NCBI GenBank assembly: GCA_014695345.1
Contig: JACJOC010000049.1
Coordinates: 186,001-250,000, forward strand
Length of the DNA stretch: 64,000 nt
Source of the DNA: Cyanobacteria bacterium FACHB-471
GTDB taxonomy: Bacteria > Cyanobacteriota > Cyanobacteriia > Elainellales > Elainellaceae
Reading direction: 5' to 3'
Shown: piece by piece, positions 53,608 through 63,251 of the stretch
How the letters are laid out: every line of letters begins with the position of its first letter
How positions within the stretch are numbered: position 1 is the first letter of the stretch
Position numbers and translations under genes: made by a program
The notes under the pieces: model-generated
Databases searched by the model: none
Told to the model about the DNA's origin: nothing
What the model saw: the letters and a program-made list of their open reading frames with translations, nothing else

Positions 53608-53662
53608 CTAAAAAATCAGGGATGTACCCTCGGGCGCGGCGTGCATCCCTGGTCTTTTAGTC
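53608..53662. terminator. Long hairpin in the clpB-kinase gap
   Basis: Eighteen-nt arms (53608-53625 and 53645-53662) pair with two mismatches around a 19-nt GC-rich loop, core CAGGGATG/CATCCCTG, with A and T flanks. The 597-bp gap 53394-53990 has no supported gene. The hairpin could end a short RNA or be another dispersed palindrome. Confidence 0.5.
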
Positions 53663-53990
53663 CCTAATCTGTGACCAGGAAGGGAGTAGGTGGAAAATTT
53701 CATTCAATCTTGACTGATTCTACAAGCAGCTTTATCAGAGTGTGGGGAATACTGGGAGGTGAAATGGCGAGTTCTCTGTTTCCTCAACTTGCTTTGTGCC
53801 TTCTCGCTCACCCCTTTCAATGCCCTGTTGATCAGTTTTGCTTCTGGTTCGTCGTGCGCTAACCCGTACATCTACGCCTGACAACTTCAGAAAGAATTGC
53901 TGCACTCGATTCAATTTGCCTCCGGGCGAATGCTGCGCGGTTCTTTCAGGGCATTAATTGAAAATCACTTTCTGCAAAACATACTTACTT

Positions 53991-55958
53991 ATGCTGGGAC
54001 AAACACTTGGTGGGCGATACCAAATCAAACGCCATCTAGGTGGGGGAGGATTTGGACAAACCTATCTCGCTGAGGATTTACACTTGCCTGGAAATCCTGA
54101 GTGCGTCGTCAAGCAACTCAAGCCCAAAGTGACCAGCGATGAGGCATTGCAGTCTGCCAGACGCTTGTTTGATCAAGAGGCAAAGGTGCTGGATGAATTG
54201 GGTAGCCACGACCAAATTCCCAGGCTTTTTGCTCACTTTGAGGAAAATCAAGAGTTTTACCTGGTTCAAGAACTGATTGAAGGAGTGGTGCTGAGTCGAG
54301 AGTTGAGGGCAGGTCGGGCTGTAGAAGAACCTGAGGTCGTTGCTTTACTGCAAGATATTCTCACAACGCTAGAGTTTGTTCACCAGCAGCAGGTTATTCA
54401 CCGCGACATCAAGCCTTCTAATTTGATTCGACGGAGCAGCGATCGCAAAATCGTCATGATCGACTTTGGTTCGGTCAAACAAATTAGCTTTCAGGAGTTG
54501 GGCGCAGATCTCTCTACTGTGACGATTGCGATCGGCTCATCAGGCTATATGCCTAACGAACAGATGGCTGGCAAGCCTCGCTTTAGCAGCGATGTTTATG
54601 CAGTTGGAATGGTGGGAATTCAAGCACTTACAGGTTGCTCTCCGGCTCACTTTAGGGAAGATCCCCGCACAGGTGAAGTTATTTGGCGCGAGAAAGCTCA
54701 GGTTAGCCCAGAGTTGGCAGACATCTTGGATGTAATGGTGCGCTATGACTTTCGCCAGCGCTATCAGTCGGCGGCAGAGGCACTAGACGTTCTCAAAGAT
54801 TTAGTGACTCCCCATCACACTACAGTAATCTTGCCGACCGTCCGGTCGGTGAGTTTAGATGGATATCTGCTCTGGTTTGAGCGGGGAGATGAACTATTTC
54901 AGCAGCAGCGATATACCGAAGCGGTTGCCAGTTACGACAAATTCATTCAAGCAGTACCCGACGAATACCTGGTGTGGTTTAAGCGGGGTATGGCACTAGA
55001 ACATTTGCATCAGTATGAAGAAGCTGCAATATCCTACGAGCAGGTCACGAAACTGCAACCTGGAGATTATCTTGCCTGGTTCAAGCGAGCCAAAGCGCTA
55101 GAACATTTGCAGCGCTATGAAGAAGCTCTAGCAGCCTATGACAGAGTAATCAAGATTCAGCCTGATAACTACTGGGCTTGGCACGATCGGGGTAGGGTTT
55201 TGGAGGATTCAGAACAGCATGAAGATGCTGTGACTGCTTACGATCGCGCTGTTCAACTGAAGCCTGACTTTCAGCTTGCGGTTGAGAGCCGCAAACGGGT
55301 TTTGAGCCAGCTTAAGCGGGTTGATCAGCTTTATCATTTGCAGCACTACGAGGAAGCAGTTGCTTCTTGCGATCGCTCTATTCGTGACCAACCAGACGAT
55401 TCCCTCGTTTGGCTAATGCGAGGGATGGCGCTAGAAAATCTGCATCGCTACGAAGAAGCAATCATGTCCTATGATCGCGTGGTGCAAATCCAGCCTGATG
55501 ATCACGTTGCCTGGTTTAAGCGGGGCACAGTTCTGGAATACCTTCAGCAGAATCAGCAGGCAGTGATCTCCTTTGATCGTGTGGTGCAGCTTCAGCCCGA
55601 TAACTACTGGGCCTGGCACGAGCGAGGCAAAATTTTGGAAACGATGCGCTGCCATGAGGAAGCGATCGCCTCCTACGACAAAGCTTTGCAGATTAAACCC
55701 GATCTTCAGTCCGCCTTGGAGGGACGTAAACGACTGCTGGGTCAGGGGCAAGTCAAGCAACAGTTGGATCAATCAGAGCTGGAGCAGGTAAACCAATGGC
55801 AGCCCTCCCAGCTACCTCCCATAACGGGATACCCCGAAACCAGTGGAGTGCAGTGGGGGGCGATCGCCAGCGAATCTTTCGATGAGCCTAACCGATTCAG
55901 CTTTACTCCAGCTCTGACCTCCCCTAACGGCAACAATGGCTTTTGGGGGCAAACCTAA
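53991..55958 (+). CDS. Serine/threonine protein kinase with TPR repeats
   Basis: This is a 655-residue protein. The Hanks-type kinase domain (about 1-280) has the Gly loop LGGGGFGQTYLAED, Lys in CVVKQLKPK, catalytic VIHRDIKPSNLI and IDFGSVKQ in place of DFG-A, then SSGYMPNEQM. From about residue 295 come about nine 34-residue tetratricopeptide repeats (AVASYDKFIQAVPDEYLVWF and so on). Such kinase-TPR proteins are common in cyanobacteria and act in the cytosol as signalling scaffolds. No membrane segment is seen. The ATG at 53991 gives the usual MLGQTLGGRYQI start; an in-frame TTG at 53958 would add 11 residues. Confidence 0.92.
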   Translation: MLGQTLGGRYQIKRHLGGGGFGQTYLAEDLHLPGNPECVVKQLKPKVTSDEALQSARRLFDQEAKVLDELGSHDQIPRLFAHFEENQEFYLVQELIEGVVLSRELRAGRAVEEPEVVALLQDILTTLEFVHQQQVIHRDIKPSNLIRRSSDRKIVMIDFGSVKQISFQELGADLSTVTIAIGSSGYMPNEQMAGKPRFSSDVYAVGMVGIQALTGCSPAHFREDPRTGEVIWREKAQVSPELADILDVMVRYDFRQRYQSAAEALDVLKDLVTPHHTTVILPTVRSVSLDGYLLWFERGDELFQQQRYTEAVASYDKFIQAVPDEYLVWFKRGMALEHLHQYEEAAISYEQVTKLQPGDYLAWFKRAKALEHLQRYEEALAAYDRVIKIQPDNYWAWHDRGRVLEDSEQHEDAVTAYDRAVQLKPDFQLAVESRKRVLSQLKRVDQLYHLQHYEEAVASCDRSIRDQPDDSLVWLMRGMALENLHRYEEAIMSYDRVVQIQPDDHVAWFKRGTVLEYLQQNQQAVISFDRVVQLQPDNYWAWHERGKILETMRCHEEAIASYDKALQIKPDLQSALEGRKRLLGQGQVKQQLDQSELEQVNQWQPSQLPPITGYPETSGVQWGAIASESFDEPNRFSFTPALTSPNGNNGFWGQT

Positions 55959-55982
55959 AGCAACTAATCCTGTTGCAGAAAA

Positions 55983-56759
55983 CTATTCTGATTCTTCTGA
56001 TTTTTGAGCAGGTGCTTGGAGTTGAGTTAGATCTGGCAATTCCAGCAGTTCTTTCTGGGTTTCTTTGAATTCTACAGGTAGCGATAGGGGCTGAGGTTTA
56101 TCTAGCCAGCAGCTCGATACGGGCAAGGTTTGCTCCAGGTCATCCAACGGTCTAGGAATTACCATCACCGCGTGGAGTTCTCCAATTCGCTCGGCTTCGT
56201 GCATTCCGGCTTCTACGGCGATCGCCACATCTGCAACTCGACCGCGAATAATTGCAGTACATAGCCCTTCGCCAACGATTTCATAGGCCGCAAACTGCAC
56301 ATCCGCAGATTTAAGCATCATATCGGCAGCACCAACCATTGCCGGAAAACCTCGCGTTTCCAGCAAACCGATTGCCTGATTGCTCAGGCGATTGTGTCCC
56401 CGATTTTCTACAATTTTTGCCAAACGACTACCAATTGGCAGCACCGCATCCAGATTAGGCATAGGGCGCGGAATGATTGCCTTAGAAATGAGTTGACCGA
56501 ACTGTTGAGCAGTTTCTGCACCAATCTCAACCGCGATTCGCACATCTGAAATGCCGCCTCGAACGACAGCCGTGCAGTAGCCGCTGCCAATCTTTTCGTA
56601 ACCCACCAGTGTTACGCCAGACGACTTCAGCATCATGTCTGCCGTACCGACAATAGCGGGAAAGCTACGAGTTGAAACCAACCCCAAAGCTCTGTTTTTG
56701 AAGTCCTTTGGCTGTCCTATTGATCTCGCCAGGACTGACCCCCCATCCTGCACATTCAT
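55983..56759 (-). CDS. ccmO: Carboxysome shell protein CcmO (tandem BMC)
   Basis: This 258-residue protein has two BMC domains in tandem, about residues 22-105 (ALGLVSTRSFPAIVGTADMM, IGSGYCTAVVRGGISDV) and about 125-210 (AIGLLETRGFPAMVGAADMM, VGEGLCTAIIRGRVADV). CcmO forms pseudo-hexameric trimers and is needed for beta-carboxysome shell assembly. The C-terminus is acidic and disordered. Pore segments are KIGSG and IVGEG. It is the last gene of the ccmK2-K1-L-M-N-O run, 33 bp after ccmN, with a GGAGGT ribosome site before the ATG. Confidence 0.95.
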   Translation of the reverse strand: MNVQDGGSVLARSIGQPKDFKNRALGLVSTRSFPAIVGTADMMLKSSGVTLVGYEKIGSGYCTAVVRGGISDVRIAVEIGAETAQQFGQLISKAIIPRPMPNLDAVLPIGSRLAKIVENRGHNRLSNQAIGLLETRGFPAMVGAADMMLKSADVQFAAYEIVGEGLCTAIIRGRVADVAIAVEAGMHEAERIGELHAVMVIPRPLDDLEQTLPVSSCWLDKPQPLSLPVEFKETQKELLELPDLTQLQAPAQKSEESE

Positions 56760-56792
56760 TTGTGACCTCCATTCAGGGCATATCGTGCTCTA

Positions 56793-57401
56793 TCATTCTG
56801 GGGTTTTGCCATTGGAAGACTGGTTTTCAGGGGGTAAATCATCTAAGGAATGCCTACTAGGGAAAAGCGCAATGATCAACTGAGTCAATGCGGTTTTTCC
56901 ATAGATGGGTACACTTGCAGCAGTAGCGAGAGCCGATGGTGAGTGAACCGGAGCAGTTTCAGCAGGCTGAGGAGGTGAAACCTGAGTTGATGCTGTCTCT
57001 GCGTGAGGAGGTGAAGCCTCAGCTGGTACCGATTCCGTCTGGGTTATAGAACGGCTAGGATCTCCAATTAAAGAACCAGCCTGAACGACCTGCTCAGGCT
57101 CAATGGAACTATTGAAAATAGTAACCTTAGAACCGATACAGGCATTTGCTCCTATCCTACCACTGCCAAATAGAAGGACGCTTGCCCCCAAGCTAGCGCC
57201 CTCCTCAATCTCTAAGTTTCCCTGATTAACGTGTAGGACCGTTCCCGCCCCAATGCAAACTCCTGCTGCGATAACAATCTGACTGTCCGCGTCAGCTTGA
57301 AGCAACACACCAGGAGCAATCACCGCACTGGGATGTATCGTGACGTTGCCACTTACACAAAAGTGGACATCGCTGATGGGTCGCAGGGGCGGCAAACGCA
57401 T
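56793..57401 (-). CDS. ccmN: Carboxysome assembly protein CcmN
   Basis: This is a 202-residue protein. A left-handed beta-helix of hexapeptide repeats (about residues 15-115, VTIHPSAVIAPGVLLQAD and later) is followed by a Pro/Ala/Thr-rich linker (about 120-165) and the encapsulation helix SVPIYGKTALTQLIIALFP near the end. CcmN binds CcmM through the N domain, and its C-terminal amphipathic peptide recruits shell proteins to the condensing core. The ATG at 57401 (MRLPPLRPISD) with an AGAGG ribosome site is preferred over the TTG at 57410. The gene lies 44 bp after ccmM. Confidence 0.95.
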   Translation of the reverse strand: MRLPPLRPISDVHFCVSGNVTIHPSAVIAPGVLLQADADSQIVIAAGVCIGAGTVLHVNQGNLEIEEGASLGASVLLFGSGRIGANACIGSKVTIFNSSIEPEQVVQAGSLIGDPSRSITQTESVPAEASPPHAETASTQVSPPQPAETAPVHSPSALATAASVPIYGKTALTQLIIALFPSRHSLDDLPPENQSSNGKTPE

Positions 57402-57445
57402 TGGAAACAAGAACCTCTAACAAATATGCAAGGTCTAAAGCAAAG

Positions 57446-59182
57446 CTATTTGCCAGGTCTTTGGATGATAGTTTCTGAAACTCGTCGTTTGGAAGCCGTA
57501 TCGATGCCATACAGACGGACATATTCACCGCTGTGTTCAGCTAAGCAGATTTCTAAAGCGGCGATCACATCTAACGCATGAATTGTTGAAATAGCCGAAC
57601 AGCTCTTCCAAGAACTCGTCTGGAAGCGACGCGCATCTGCATATTCAACGCCAACCCGATATCCCTGAGACAGCAGCTGATTGACTTGTTGCACTATGTC
57701 TGAGGCAAGGCTCCCTCCTGATGGGGCGAACGCTCCACCGTTTACACTGCTATAACCGTTTGTCGATGCAGCAGGCGGTGTGTAGGATCGACTTGGGGCA
57801 GAACCAACAGAATTACCGTTATCGCCAGGTCTTTGAACAATCAATTCTGACACCCGACGCTTAGCACGGGTGTCAATGCCAAACATACGTACATATTCAC
57901 CACTATGTTCAGCCAAGCATCCTTCCAGAGCAGCGATCGCATCCGATTCACGACTTGCTTGAATCGGCGAACAAGTTTGCCAGGAACTCGTTTGGAACCG
58001 ACGCGCATCTGCATGTTCGGTGCCAATGCGATAGCCCTGAGCCAAAAGCTGACTCACCCGCTGCACAACCTCAGAACTTAAGCGATTGCTTTTAGCTGAC
58101 GAATAGTTCTGAGTGCCATAGCTTTGGCTGCTAGAGCTGCTGCTGGAGCTACTGGGGGTGTAATAGTTACTGCTACTGCTACTGGATGAGGCAGTTGCTA
58201 CCTTATCTCCGGGTCTTTGAACAATCATCTCCGAAACTCGGCGCTTAGATTGAGTATCAATCCCGAATAGTCGGACATATTCACCGCGATGCTCAGATAT
58301 ACAGGCTTCTAGACCAGCAAGCACATCAGCTTGACGGTTGGACTGGATGGGAGCACAGCTTTTCCAGGAACTCGTCTGGAAGCGGCGGGCATCGGCGTGT
58401 TCCATACCGATGCGGTAACCCTGAGCCAAGAGTTGACCCACCTGCTGCACGACTTCAGAACTTAGGCGATCGCTTTGCATTTGACTTTGATTATGGCTAT
58501 TACTATGGTTTTTACTCGATCCGTTTCCGTTAGCGTTGCTAGATTCATAAGTCTGCTCCAACTCAGTGCGAATTGAAGCAATACAGGCAATATTCTCAGC
58601 ACACCGATAACCCGACCGAAGAGCATCATTAATCCCAACAACATGGTGGGCGAATTTAACATCAACCGACTCCACTTCGGGCAACCGGTCTGCCTGCTGT
58701 TGTGTCGTGATGATTGATCCAGAAGGAACATATCGGCCAGGTGGAATCTCTACATCTTGAATCAGCGCGTGCATCATCACGATGCAACCATCGCCAATAC
58801 GAGAATTAAAGATTGTAGAGCGAAACCCAATGAAGCAGTCATCTCCTACATAAGCTGGTCCATGAATCAGCGCCATGTGGGTGATAGAAGTGTCTTTCCC
58901 AATCCAAACAGAGTAGTGTTTTTGGTCATCTCCAATAACTCGCCCCTGCTCTAGACCATGAATGACCACGCCATCTTGAATATTGGTTCCTTCGCCTACA
59001 TAGAAAGGGCTGCCCTCATCCGCTCGAATAGAAGTTCCTGGAGCGATCAGCACATCGGCACCAATAGACACATCTCCAATAATGTTGGAGAAGGAATGAA
59101 CGTATGCTGTCTCATGAATCCTGGGCTGAGCCAGGCTCTTTGACCAGGGAGTGGGAGGAGCAGCAGAACCATGAACGACCAT
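57446..59182 (-). CDS. ccmM: Carboxysome scaffold protein CcmM (gamma-CA plus three SSUL domains)
   Basis: This 578-residue protein starts at ATG 59182, with an AGGAG ribosome site. The N-terminal gamma-carbonic anhydrase beta-helix (about 1-200) keeps the zinc ligands His75, His102 and His107 and the redox pair Cys194/Cys200 ([11 protein letters not shown]) used by enzymatically active CcmM. Three Rubisco-small-subunit-like domains follow (about 237-325, 355-440 and 485-575), each with an [11 protein letters not shown] Cys and a second Cys in a helix (ACISE, GCLAE, ICLAE). They are joined by Ser/Asn/Gly-rich linkers. CcmM condenses Rubisco. A short M35-type form could start internally near Met235. 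Confidence 0.96.
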   Translation of the reverse strand: MVVHGSAAPPTPWSKSLAQPRIHETAYVHSFSNIIGDVSIGADVLIAPGTSIRADEGSPFYVGEGTNIQDGVVIHGLEQGRVIGDDQKHYSVWIGKDTSITHMALIHGPAYVGDDCFIGFRSTIFNSRIGDGCIVMMHALIQDVEIPPGRYVPSGSIITTQQQADRLPEVESVDVKFAHHVVGINDALRSGYRCAENIACIASIRTELEQTYESSNANGNGSSKNHSNSHNQSQMQSDRLSSEVVQQVGQLLAQGYRIGMEHADARRFQTSSWKSCAPIQSNRQADVLAGLEACISEHRGEYVRLFGIDTQSKRRVSEMIVQRPGDKVATASSSSSSSNYYTPSSSSSSSSSQSYGTQNYSSAKSNRLSSEVVQRVSQLLAQGYRIGTEHADARRFQTSSWQTCSPIQASRESDAIAALEGCLAEHSGEYVRMFGIDTRAKRRVSELIVQRPGDNGNSVGSAPSRSYTPPAASTNGYSSVNGGAFAPSGGSLASDIVQQVNQLLSQGYRVGVEYADARRFQTSSWKSCSAISTIHALDVIAALEICLAEHSGEYVRLYGIDTASKRRVSETIIQRPGK

Positions 59183-59443
59183 GATGAATTTCTCCTGACT
59201 GAAAAGAGCGATACCGCAAGTCAACTAAAATCAGCTTGCTTAGCAAAGAAAAAAGATTGATCTGAGATTCAAGCCGTAACAGCAGAGGGAGTTGGCACTC
59301 AAAAGACTTGACCGTTGGCAAAATCTGTAAATGACTCACCCCTGGCTTATCTCGACCTCCTAAAGCTTTTGCAAGACAGTAACCGACCCTAGAAAAGCTT
59401 GTTGGGCATCGCTCAGCCTGGACTCTAAAGCAGAATTGAGAAT

Positions 59444-59746
59444 TTAACGATCTTGATCGCGTTTGCTATAAAGGAGCCGATTGTCAACGCTGACCGTATC
59501 AATAATTCCAACTACTAAAGCATCTAGAGGACGGGTTTCGCTGCCAGGAGCCTGGCGCGCAGCACTTCCACGACTCACCAAAACCCATTCATCAATGCCT
59601 GCCCCAACACTATCAGCAGCTACCTCATACTCCGGCAAGGGTTGCCCTTCCTCGTCTAGGAACTGCAATAGTAAGAATTTGACTCCTCTGAGGCTAGGTT
59701 CTTTTTGATTACTGACAACAGTGCCACAAACTTTAGCAATCTGCAT
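59444..59746 (-). CDS. ccmL: Carboxysome vertex protein CcmL (pentameric BMV)
   Basis: This is a 100-residue protein from the ATG at 59746. The EutN/CcmL fold is visible: MQIAKVCGTVVSNQKEPSLR, then FLLLQFLDEEGQPLPEYEVA, ADSVGAGIDEWVLVSRGSAAR and LDALVVGIIDTVSVD. Five copies cap each icosahedral vertex of the shell. An in-frame start at 59890 would add 48 residues that overlap ccmK1 and are foreign to the family. It lies 7 bp after the ccmK1 stop and about 260 bp before ccmM. Confidence 0.95.
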   Translation of the reverse strand: MQIAKVCGTVVSNQKEPSLRGVKFLLLQFLDEEGQPLPEYEVAADSVGAGIDEWVLVSRGSAARQAPGSETRPLDALVVGIIDTVSVDNRLLYSKRDQDR

Positions 59747-59753
59747 TATGAAG

Positions 59754-60095
59754 TTATGGACGGTTGAGAGGACGGATACCGCTGACGCTTTCCCGGAATG
59801 CCTCAACTGCTTCGGTGTAGCGGATGGGGAGGACATATTCCAGGTTTTCATGGGGACGGGCAATGATGTGAGTGGAGAGGACTTGTCCACCGTTCACTCG
59901 CTTAACGTTGTCAACCCCGGCTGCCACTGAAGCCTGCACTTCAGAAACGTCGCCTCGCACAATTACAGTGACGCGACCACTGCCAATTTTTTCGTACCCA
60001 ACTAATGTAACTCTGGCAGCTTTCACCATCGCGTCTGCTGCTTCTACTACAGCGGGGAAGCCCAAAGTTTCTACCATTCCAACTGCGATCGCCAT
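59754..60095 (-). CDS. ccmK1: Carboxysome shell protein CcmK1
   Basis: This 113-residue single-BMC-domain protein has the [20 protein letters not shown] start and pore segment [19 protein letters not shown]-terminal extension beyond the BMC fold ([14 protein letters not shown]) is longer than that of the second copy, as in CcmK1. Hexamers tile the shell facets; the small pore passes bicarbonate and Rubisco metabolites. It differs from the CcmK2-like neighbour at a handful of positions only, so the two probably form mixed hexamers. The order K2, K1, L matches other cyanobacteria. Confidence 0.93.
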   Translation of the reverse strand: MAIAVGMVETLGFPAVVEAADAMVKAARVTLVGYEKIGSGRVTVIVRGDVSEVQASVAAGVDNVKRVNGGQVLSTHIIARPHENLEYVLPIRYTEAVEAFRESVSGIRPLNRP

Positions 60096-60186
60096 CGTAT
60101 TCTCCCTTCCAAGTTTTAGTTTTTGAAAAACAAACCTTTTACAATTTAAGCGGTCTGAAACAATCCTTCAGAAGCTTAATTTAGAA

Positions 60187-60208
60187 GTTCAATTATGTTT
60201 AATTGAAC
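60187..60208 (-). other. Stem-loop between ccmK2 and ccmK1
   Basis: Nine-bp perfect arms (GTTCAATTA at 60187-60195, TAATTGAAC at 60200-60208) with a TGTT loop, enclosed by outer TAAGCGGT/ACCGCTTA pieces (about 60147 and 60207). There is no T tail. It could stabilise or process the ccmK2 mRNA and give more CcmK2 than the later products. Confidence 0.5.
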
Positions 60209-60228
60209 CGCTTACCTTTGACTCTTAA

Positions 60229-60537
60229 TTAACTTCGGAATTGCTCTACAGCCTCTGTATATCGAATTGGCAGAACATATTCAAGGTTTTCATGTGGACG
60301 GGCAATAATATGAGTAGAGAGAACCTCTCCCCCATTTACCCTCTTAACAGATTCCACGCCAGCCGCAACAGAGGCTTGCACTTCAGAAACGTCGCCTCGC
60401 ACAATTACAGTGACGCGACCACTGCCAATCTTTTCGTACCCAACTAACGTAACCCTAGCAGCTTTCACCATCGCATCTGCTGCTTCTACCACAGCAGGAA
60501 AGCCCTTCGTCTCAATCATTCCAACAGCAATTGGCAT
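60229..60537 (-). CDS. ccmK2: Carboxysome shell protein CcmK2
   Basis: This 102-residue BMC-domain protein ([20 protein letters not shown], pore [17 protein letters not shown], end [10 protein letters not shown]) is the major shell hexamer of beta-carboxysomes. It lacks the C-terminal tail of the next gene. It is first in the minus-strand ccm run and is followed by a stem-loop before ccmK1. A GGGAGA ribosome site precedes the ATG. Its promoter must lie in the 750-bp gap shared with the divergent ndhF4. Confidence 0.94.
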   Translation of the reverse strand: MPIAVGMIETKGFPAVVEAADAMVKAARVTLVGYEKIGSGRVTVIVRGDVSEVQASVAAGVESVKRVNGGEVLSTHIIARPHENLEYVLPIRYTEAVEQFRS

Positions 60538-61290
60538 TAGTCATCTCCCGCAAAGAAGAATTTGTTAATAAATACAGTTCTTAACTGAAAATTTGGACGG
60601 AGAGCCCGATTTAATTTTCAGAAAAGCACCTTTAGAGTTCCCAAGCTTAAGAATACAGGGGATGTCTTTACTTTGACAATATAAAGCAGAATGATTATCT
60701 TTAATAAAAAATATAATCCCGACTTATCTTGTAAGCACAATTGTTGAACAATTGCAAGGAATGTAATTCAAAGGAGTCAGAAAATAGCTGAACTCCACCT
60801 CTTGTATTCTTCAAGTGAAAGTATCAAGCAGCAAGTGGAAAGGTTCTAGACTGAATTAAAAGGCTTATTTATGAGATTTTATAATACCACCGATAAGTAC
60901 AGGCTTATTCAGATGGATTTCACTCCTCAACATTAGGTTGAAAAGCTCAACACTAATTCAAACCACTTATAGAATTGCAATGTTGTGAGTTTTTTGTCAT
61001 ATTTCGGTTGAGTCCCAAAGGTGCTACGCTCTTTACTAGGAGCAAGGTCTGTAGACGTTGAGCCTAAATACATGTGGGTTGAGGAAAGCTTTGTTTTTCC
61101 TTTACGACCGAACATTTGGTGAAAACTACTTACAAAAATCCTTTGTTGCAGTTTTGTCACAATTATTATTCTGACTTAAACGAGTCTTTTAGATTTGCGG
61201 TCTGGAGCGATCGCACTTAGCTTCGGGCACAAGCTCTAAAATTTACTTAGCTCATTTAGACCCTAGCGCTTTAATTTAAGGACGATCGTG
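60538..61290. other. 753-bp divergent control region between ccmK2 and ndhF4
   Basis: This AT-rich region holds no supported gene; a weak minus-strand frame at 60933-61160 has no family or good start. Promoters of both the carboxysome and NDH genes must lie here. No CcmR- or NtcA-type box could be called with confidence. A GCGATCGC octamer lies at about 61208. Confidence 0.5.
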
Positions 61291-63159
61291 ATGTCTCAGT
61301 TCCTGATCCAGACAAGCTGGTGGGTACCTGGGTACGGTCTTATCGGTGCCCTGTTGACATTGCCCTGGTCAGCAGGACTGGTTCATCGTACAGGTCCTCG
61401 CCCTGCAGCCTATTTCAACCTGTTAATGACGGCGTTGGCCCTGATCCACAGCGGGGCGTTACTTCAAGCCGTTTGGAATCAGCCGCCTCAGCGTCTCCTG
61501 ATTCCTTGGCTCAAAATCCTGGATCTGGATTTGTCTTTCACTTTAGAGATCTCTGTGATCAGCGTTGGTGCTGCTATCGTCATCACAGCGTTGAGCTTCT
61601 TAGCACAGTTTTTTGCTCTGGGGTATTTGGAGAAAGATTGGGCTTTAGGTCGCTTTTATGCACTGATGGGTTTTTTTGAGGCAGCTATGAGCGGCATCGT
61701 ATTGAGTGACTCGCTGTTTCTCAGTTACGCGCTGCTGGAGATGTTAACGTTATCGACCTACTTATTGGTTGGTTTCTGGTACGCTCAACCCCTGGTTGTG
61801 ACAGCTGCTCGCGATGCGTTCTTGACTAAACGAGTGGGAGACTTGCTGCTGCTCATGGGTGTGTTGGTCGTGTTTACACTTGCCGGAAGCTTGAACTTTT
61901 CGGATTTAGAAACGTGGGCTCAAACCGCGAATTTAGCACCCTTGACTGCAACCCTGCTTGGTTTGGCTTTGATTGCCGGTCCGACTGGTAAATGTGCCCA
62001 ATTTCCATTAAATCTGTGGCTCGATGAGGCGATGGAAGGACCTAATCCGGCATCGATTCTGCGGAATTCAGTCGTCGTTGCCTGCGGGGCCTTTGTGCTG
62101 ATCAAACTTCAGCCTATTCTGGCAATCTCTCCGATTGCCCTGACTGCGCTAATGATTTTAGGCACAATGACGGCAATAGGAGCTTCTCTGGTAGCAATCG
62201 CCCAGATTGACATCAAGCGGGCTCTATCTCATACGACGAGTGCTTACCTGGGGCTAGTGTTTTTGGCGGTGGGAATGCAGCAGACTGATCTAGCGCTGCT
62301 GTTTTTGTTTACCCACGCGATCGGCAAAGCACTGCTGTTCATGAGCATCGGCTCTGTAATTCTGACCACCAACACTCAAGATTTAACTGAGATGGGAGGG
62401 CTTGCTGGTCGAATGCCTGCTACCACGAGCAGCTTTGTGGTGGGAACGTTCGCCTCCATTGGGTTACTGCCTCTAGGCAGCCTTTGGTCAATGCTGGAAT
62501 GGGGGGATAGCTTTTGGAGTTCTCCCTGGTTAGTTGGGGTACTGCTGCTGGTCAATGGATTAACAGCCTTTAACCTGACCCGCGTGTTTGGTTTGGCATT
62601 CTGGGGTGAACCGCAAATTAAAACGCGACGGACTCCTGAAGTGCCTTGGACAATGGCTGTACCAATGGTGTCGTTAGTCATCATCGCGCTGTTGGTACCT
62701 GTGATGCTGCTTCAGTGGCATTTGCTGCCTGCTCTGGAAAACATCAATCTTCTGCTGGTGCTTCTCTTAATTTCATCGGGTATCGTGGGCTGTGGGTTAG
62801 GAGGATTCATTTATCTCAATTCGGGTTGGGCAAAGCCTGTCAATCTAGTTGGAAAGCCGATCAGAGATACCCTGGCTTACGACTTTTGGATAGAAAAAGC
62901 TTATCGCTTAAGCGTTGTTTTAGGAGTTGTTCAGGGGTCAAGACTGACTGCTTGGCTTGACCGCTATGTAGTAGATGGCATGGTTAACCTGGTTGGGGTG
63001 GTTTCTTTGTTTACGGGCGAAAGCTTGAAGTACACCATTTCTGGGCAGTCGCGTAACTATCTGCTAACCGTTTTTGTGGGAGTGATACTCACCTTCATAG
63101 CGCTGGTTTGGTCTTTTCACTTTCCTTATTCCATTGCCCAAAGTTTATTTGGACATTAG
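61291..63159 (+). CDS. ndhF4: NDH-1 subunit NdhF4 (CO2-uptake form)
   Basis: This 622-residue membrane protein of the NuoL/NdhF antiporter-like family has about 16 helices. The core has LEMLTLSTYLLVGFWYAQP, LTKRVGDLLLLMG, LIAGPTGKCAQFPLNLWLDEAMEGPNP (in pieces) and IDIKRALSHTTSAYLG, with the Lys and Glu residues of the proton path. The C-terminal lateral helix region of respiratory NdhF1 is short. The divergent placement beside ccmK2-K1-L-M-N and the ndhD4 gene 92 bp downstream match the ndhF4-ndhD4-cupB locus of other cyanobacteria, the low-affinity constitutive CO2-hydration complex. An ndhF3 reading is the alternative. Confidence 0.85.
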   Translation: MSQFLIQTSWWVPGYGLIGALLTLPWSAGLVHRTGPRPAAYFNLLMTALALIHSGALLQAVWNQPPQRLLIPWLKILDLDLSFTLEISVISVGAAIVITALSFLAQFFALGYLEKDWALGRFYALMGFFEAAMSGIVLSDSLFLSYALLEMLTLSTYLLVGFWYAQPLVVTAARDAFLTKRVGDLLLLMGVLVVFTLAGSLNFSDLETWAQTANLAPLTATLLGLALIAGPTGKCAQFPLNLWLDEAMEGPNPASILRNSVVVACGAFVLIKLQPILAISPIALTALMILGTMTAIGASLVAIAQIDIKRALSHTTSAYLGLVFLAVGMQQTDLALLFLFTHAIGKALLFMSIGSVILTTNTQDLTEMGGLAGRMPATTSSFVVGTFASIGLLPLGSLWSMLEWGDSFWSSPWLVGVLLLVNGLTAFNLTRVFGLAFWGEPQIKTRRTPEVPWTMAVPMVSLVIIALLVPVMLLQWHLLPALENINLLLVLLLISSGIVGCGLGGFIYLNSGWAKPVNLVGKPIRDTLAYDFWIEKAYRLSVVLGVVQGSRLTAWLDRYVVDGMVNLVGVVSLFTGESLKYTISGQSRNYLLTVFVGVILTFIALVWSFHFPYSIAQSLFGH

Positions 63160-63251
63160 GTTAGGAGAGTTAATTGACGAGAGGCTGGTCATCTTGGCGT
63201 TGAATTGTCTAGGTTGAGCTAAATGCAGGGGTTTAAGGAGTAGCTTGTACG

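Noticed and set aside
53671-53862. 63-codon open frame in the clpB-kinase gap
   Set aside because: There is no good start or ribosome site and the composition is unlike a protein of this genome.
60933-61160. 75-codon minus-strand frame between ccmK2 and ndhF4
   Set aside because: It is AT-rich, has no family resemblance and lies in the shared promoter region.
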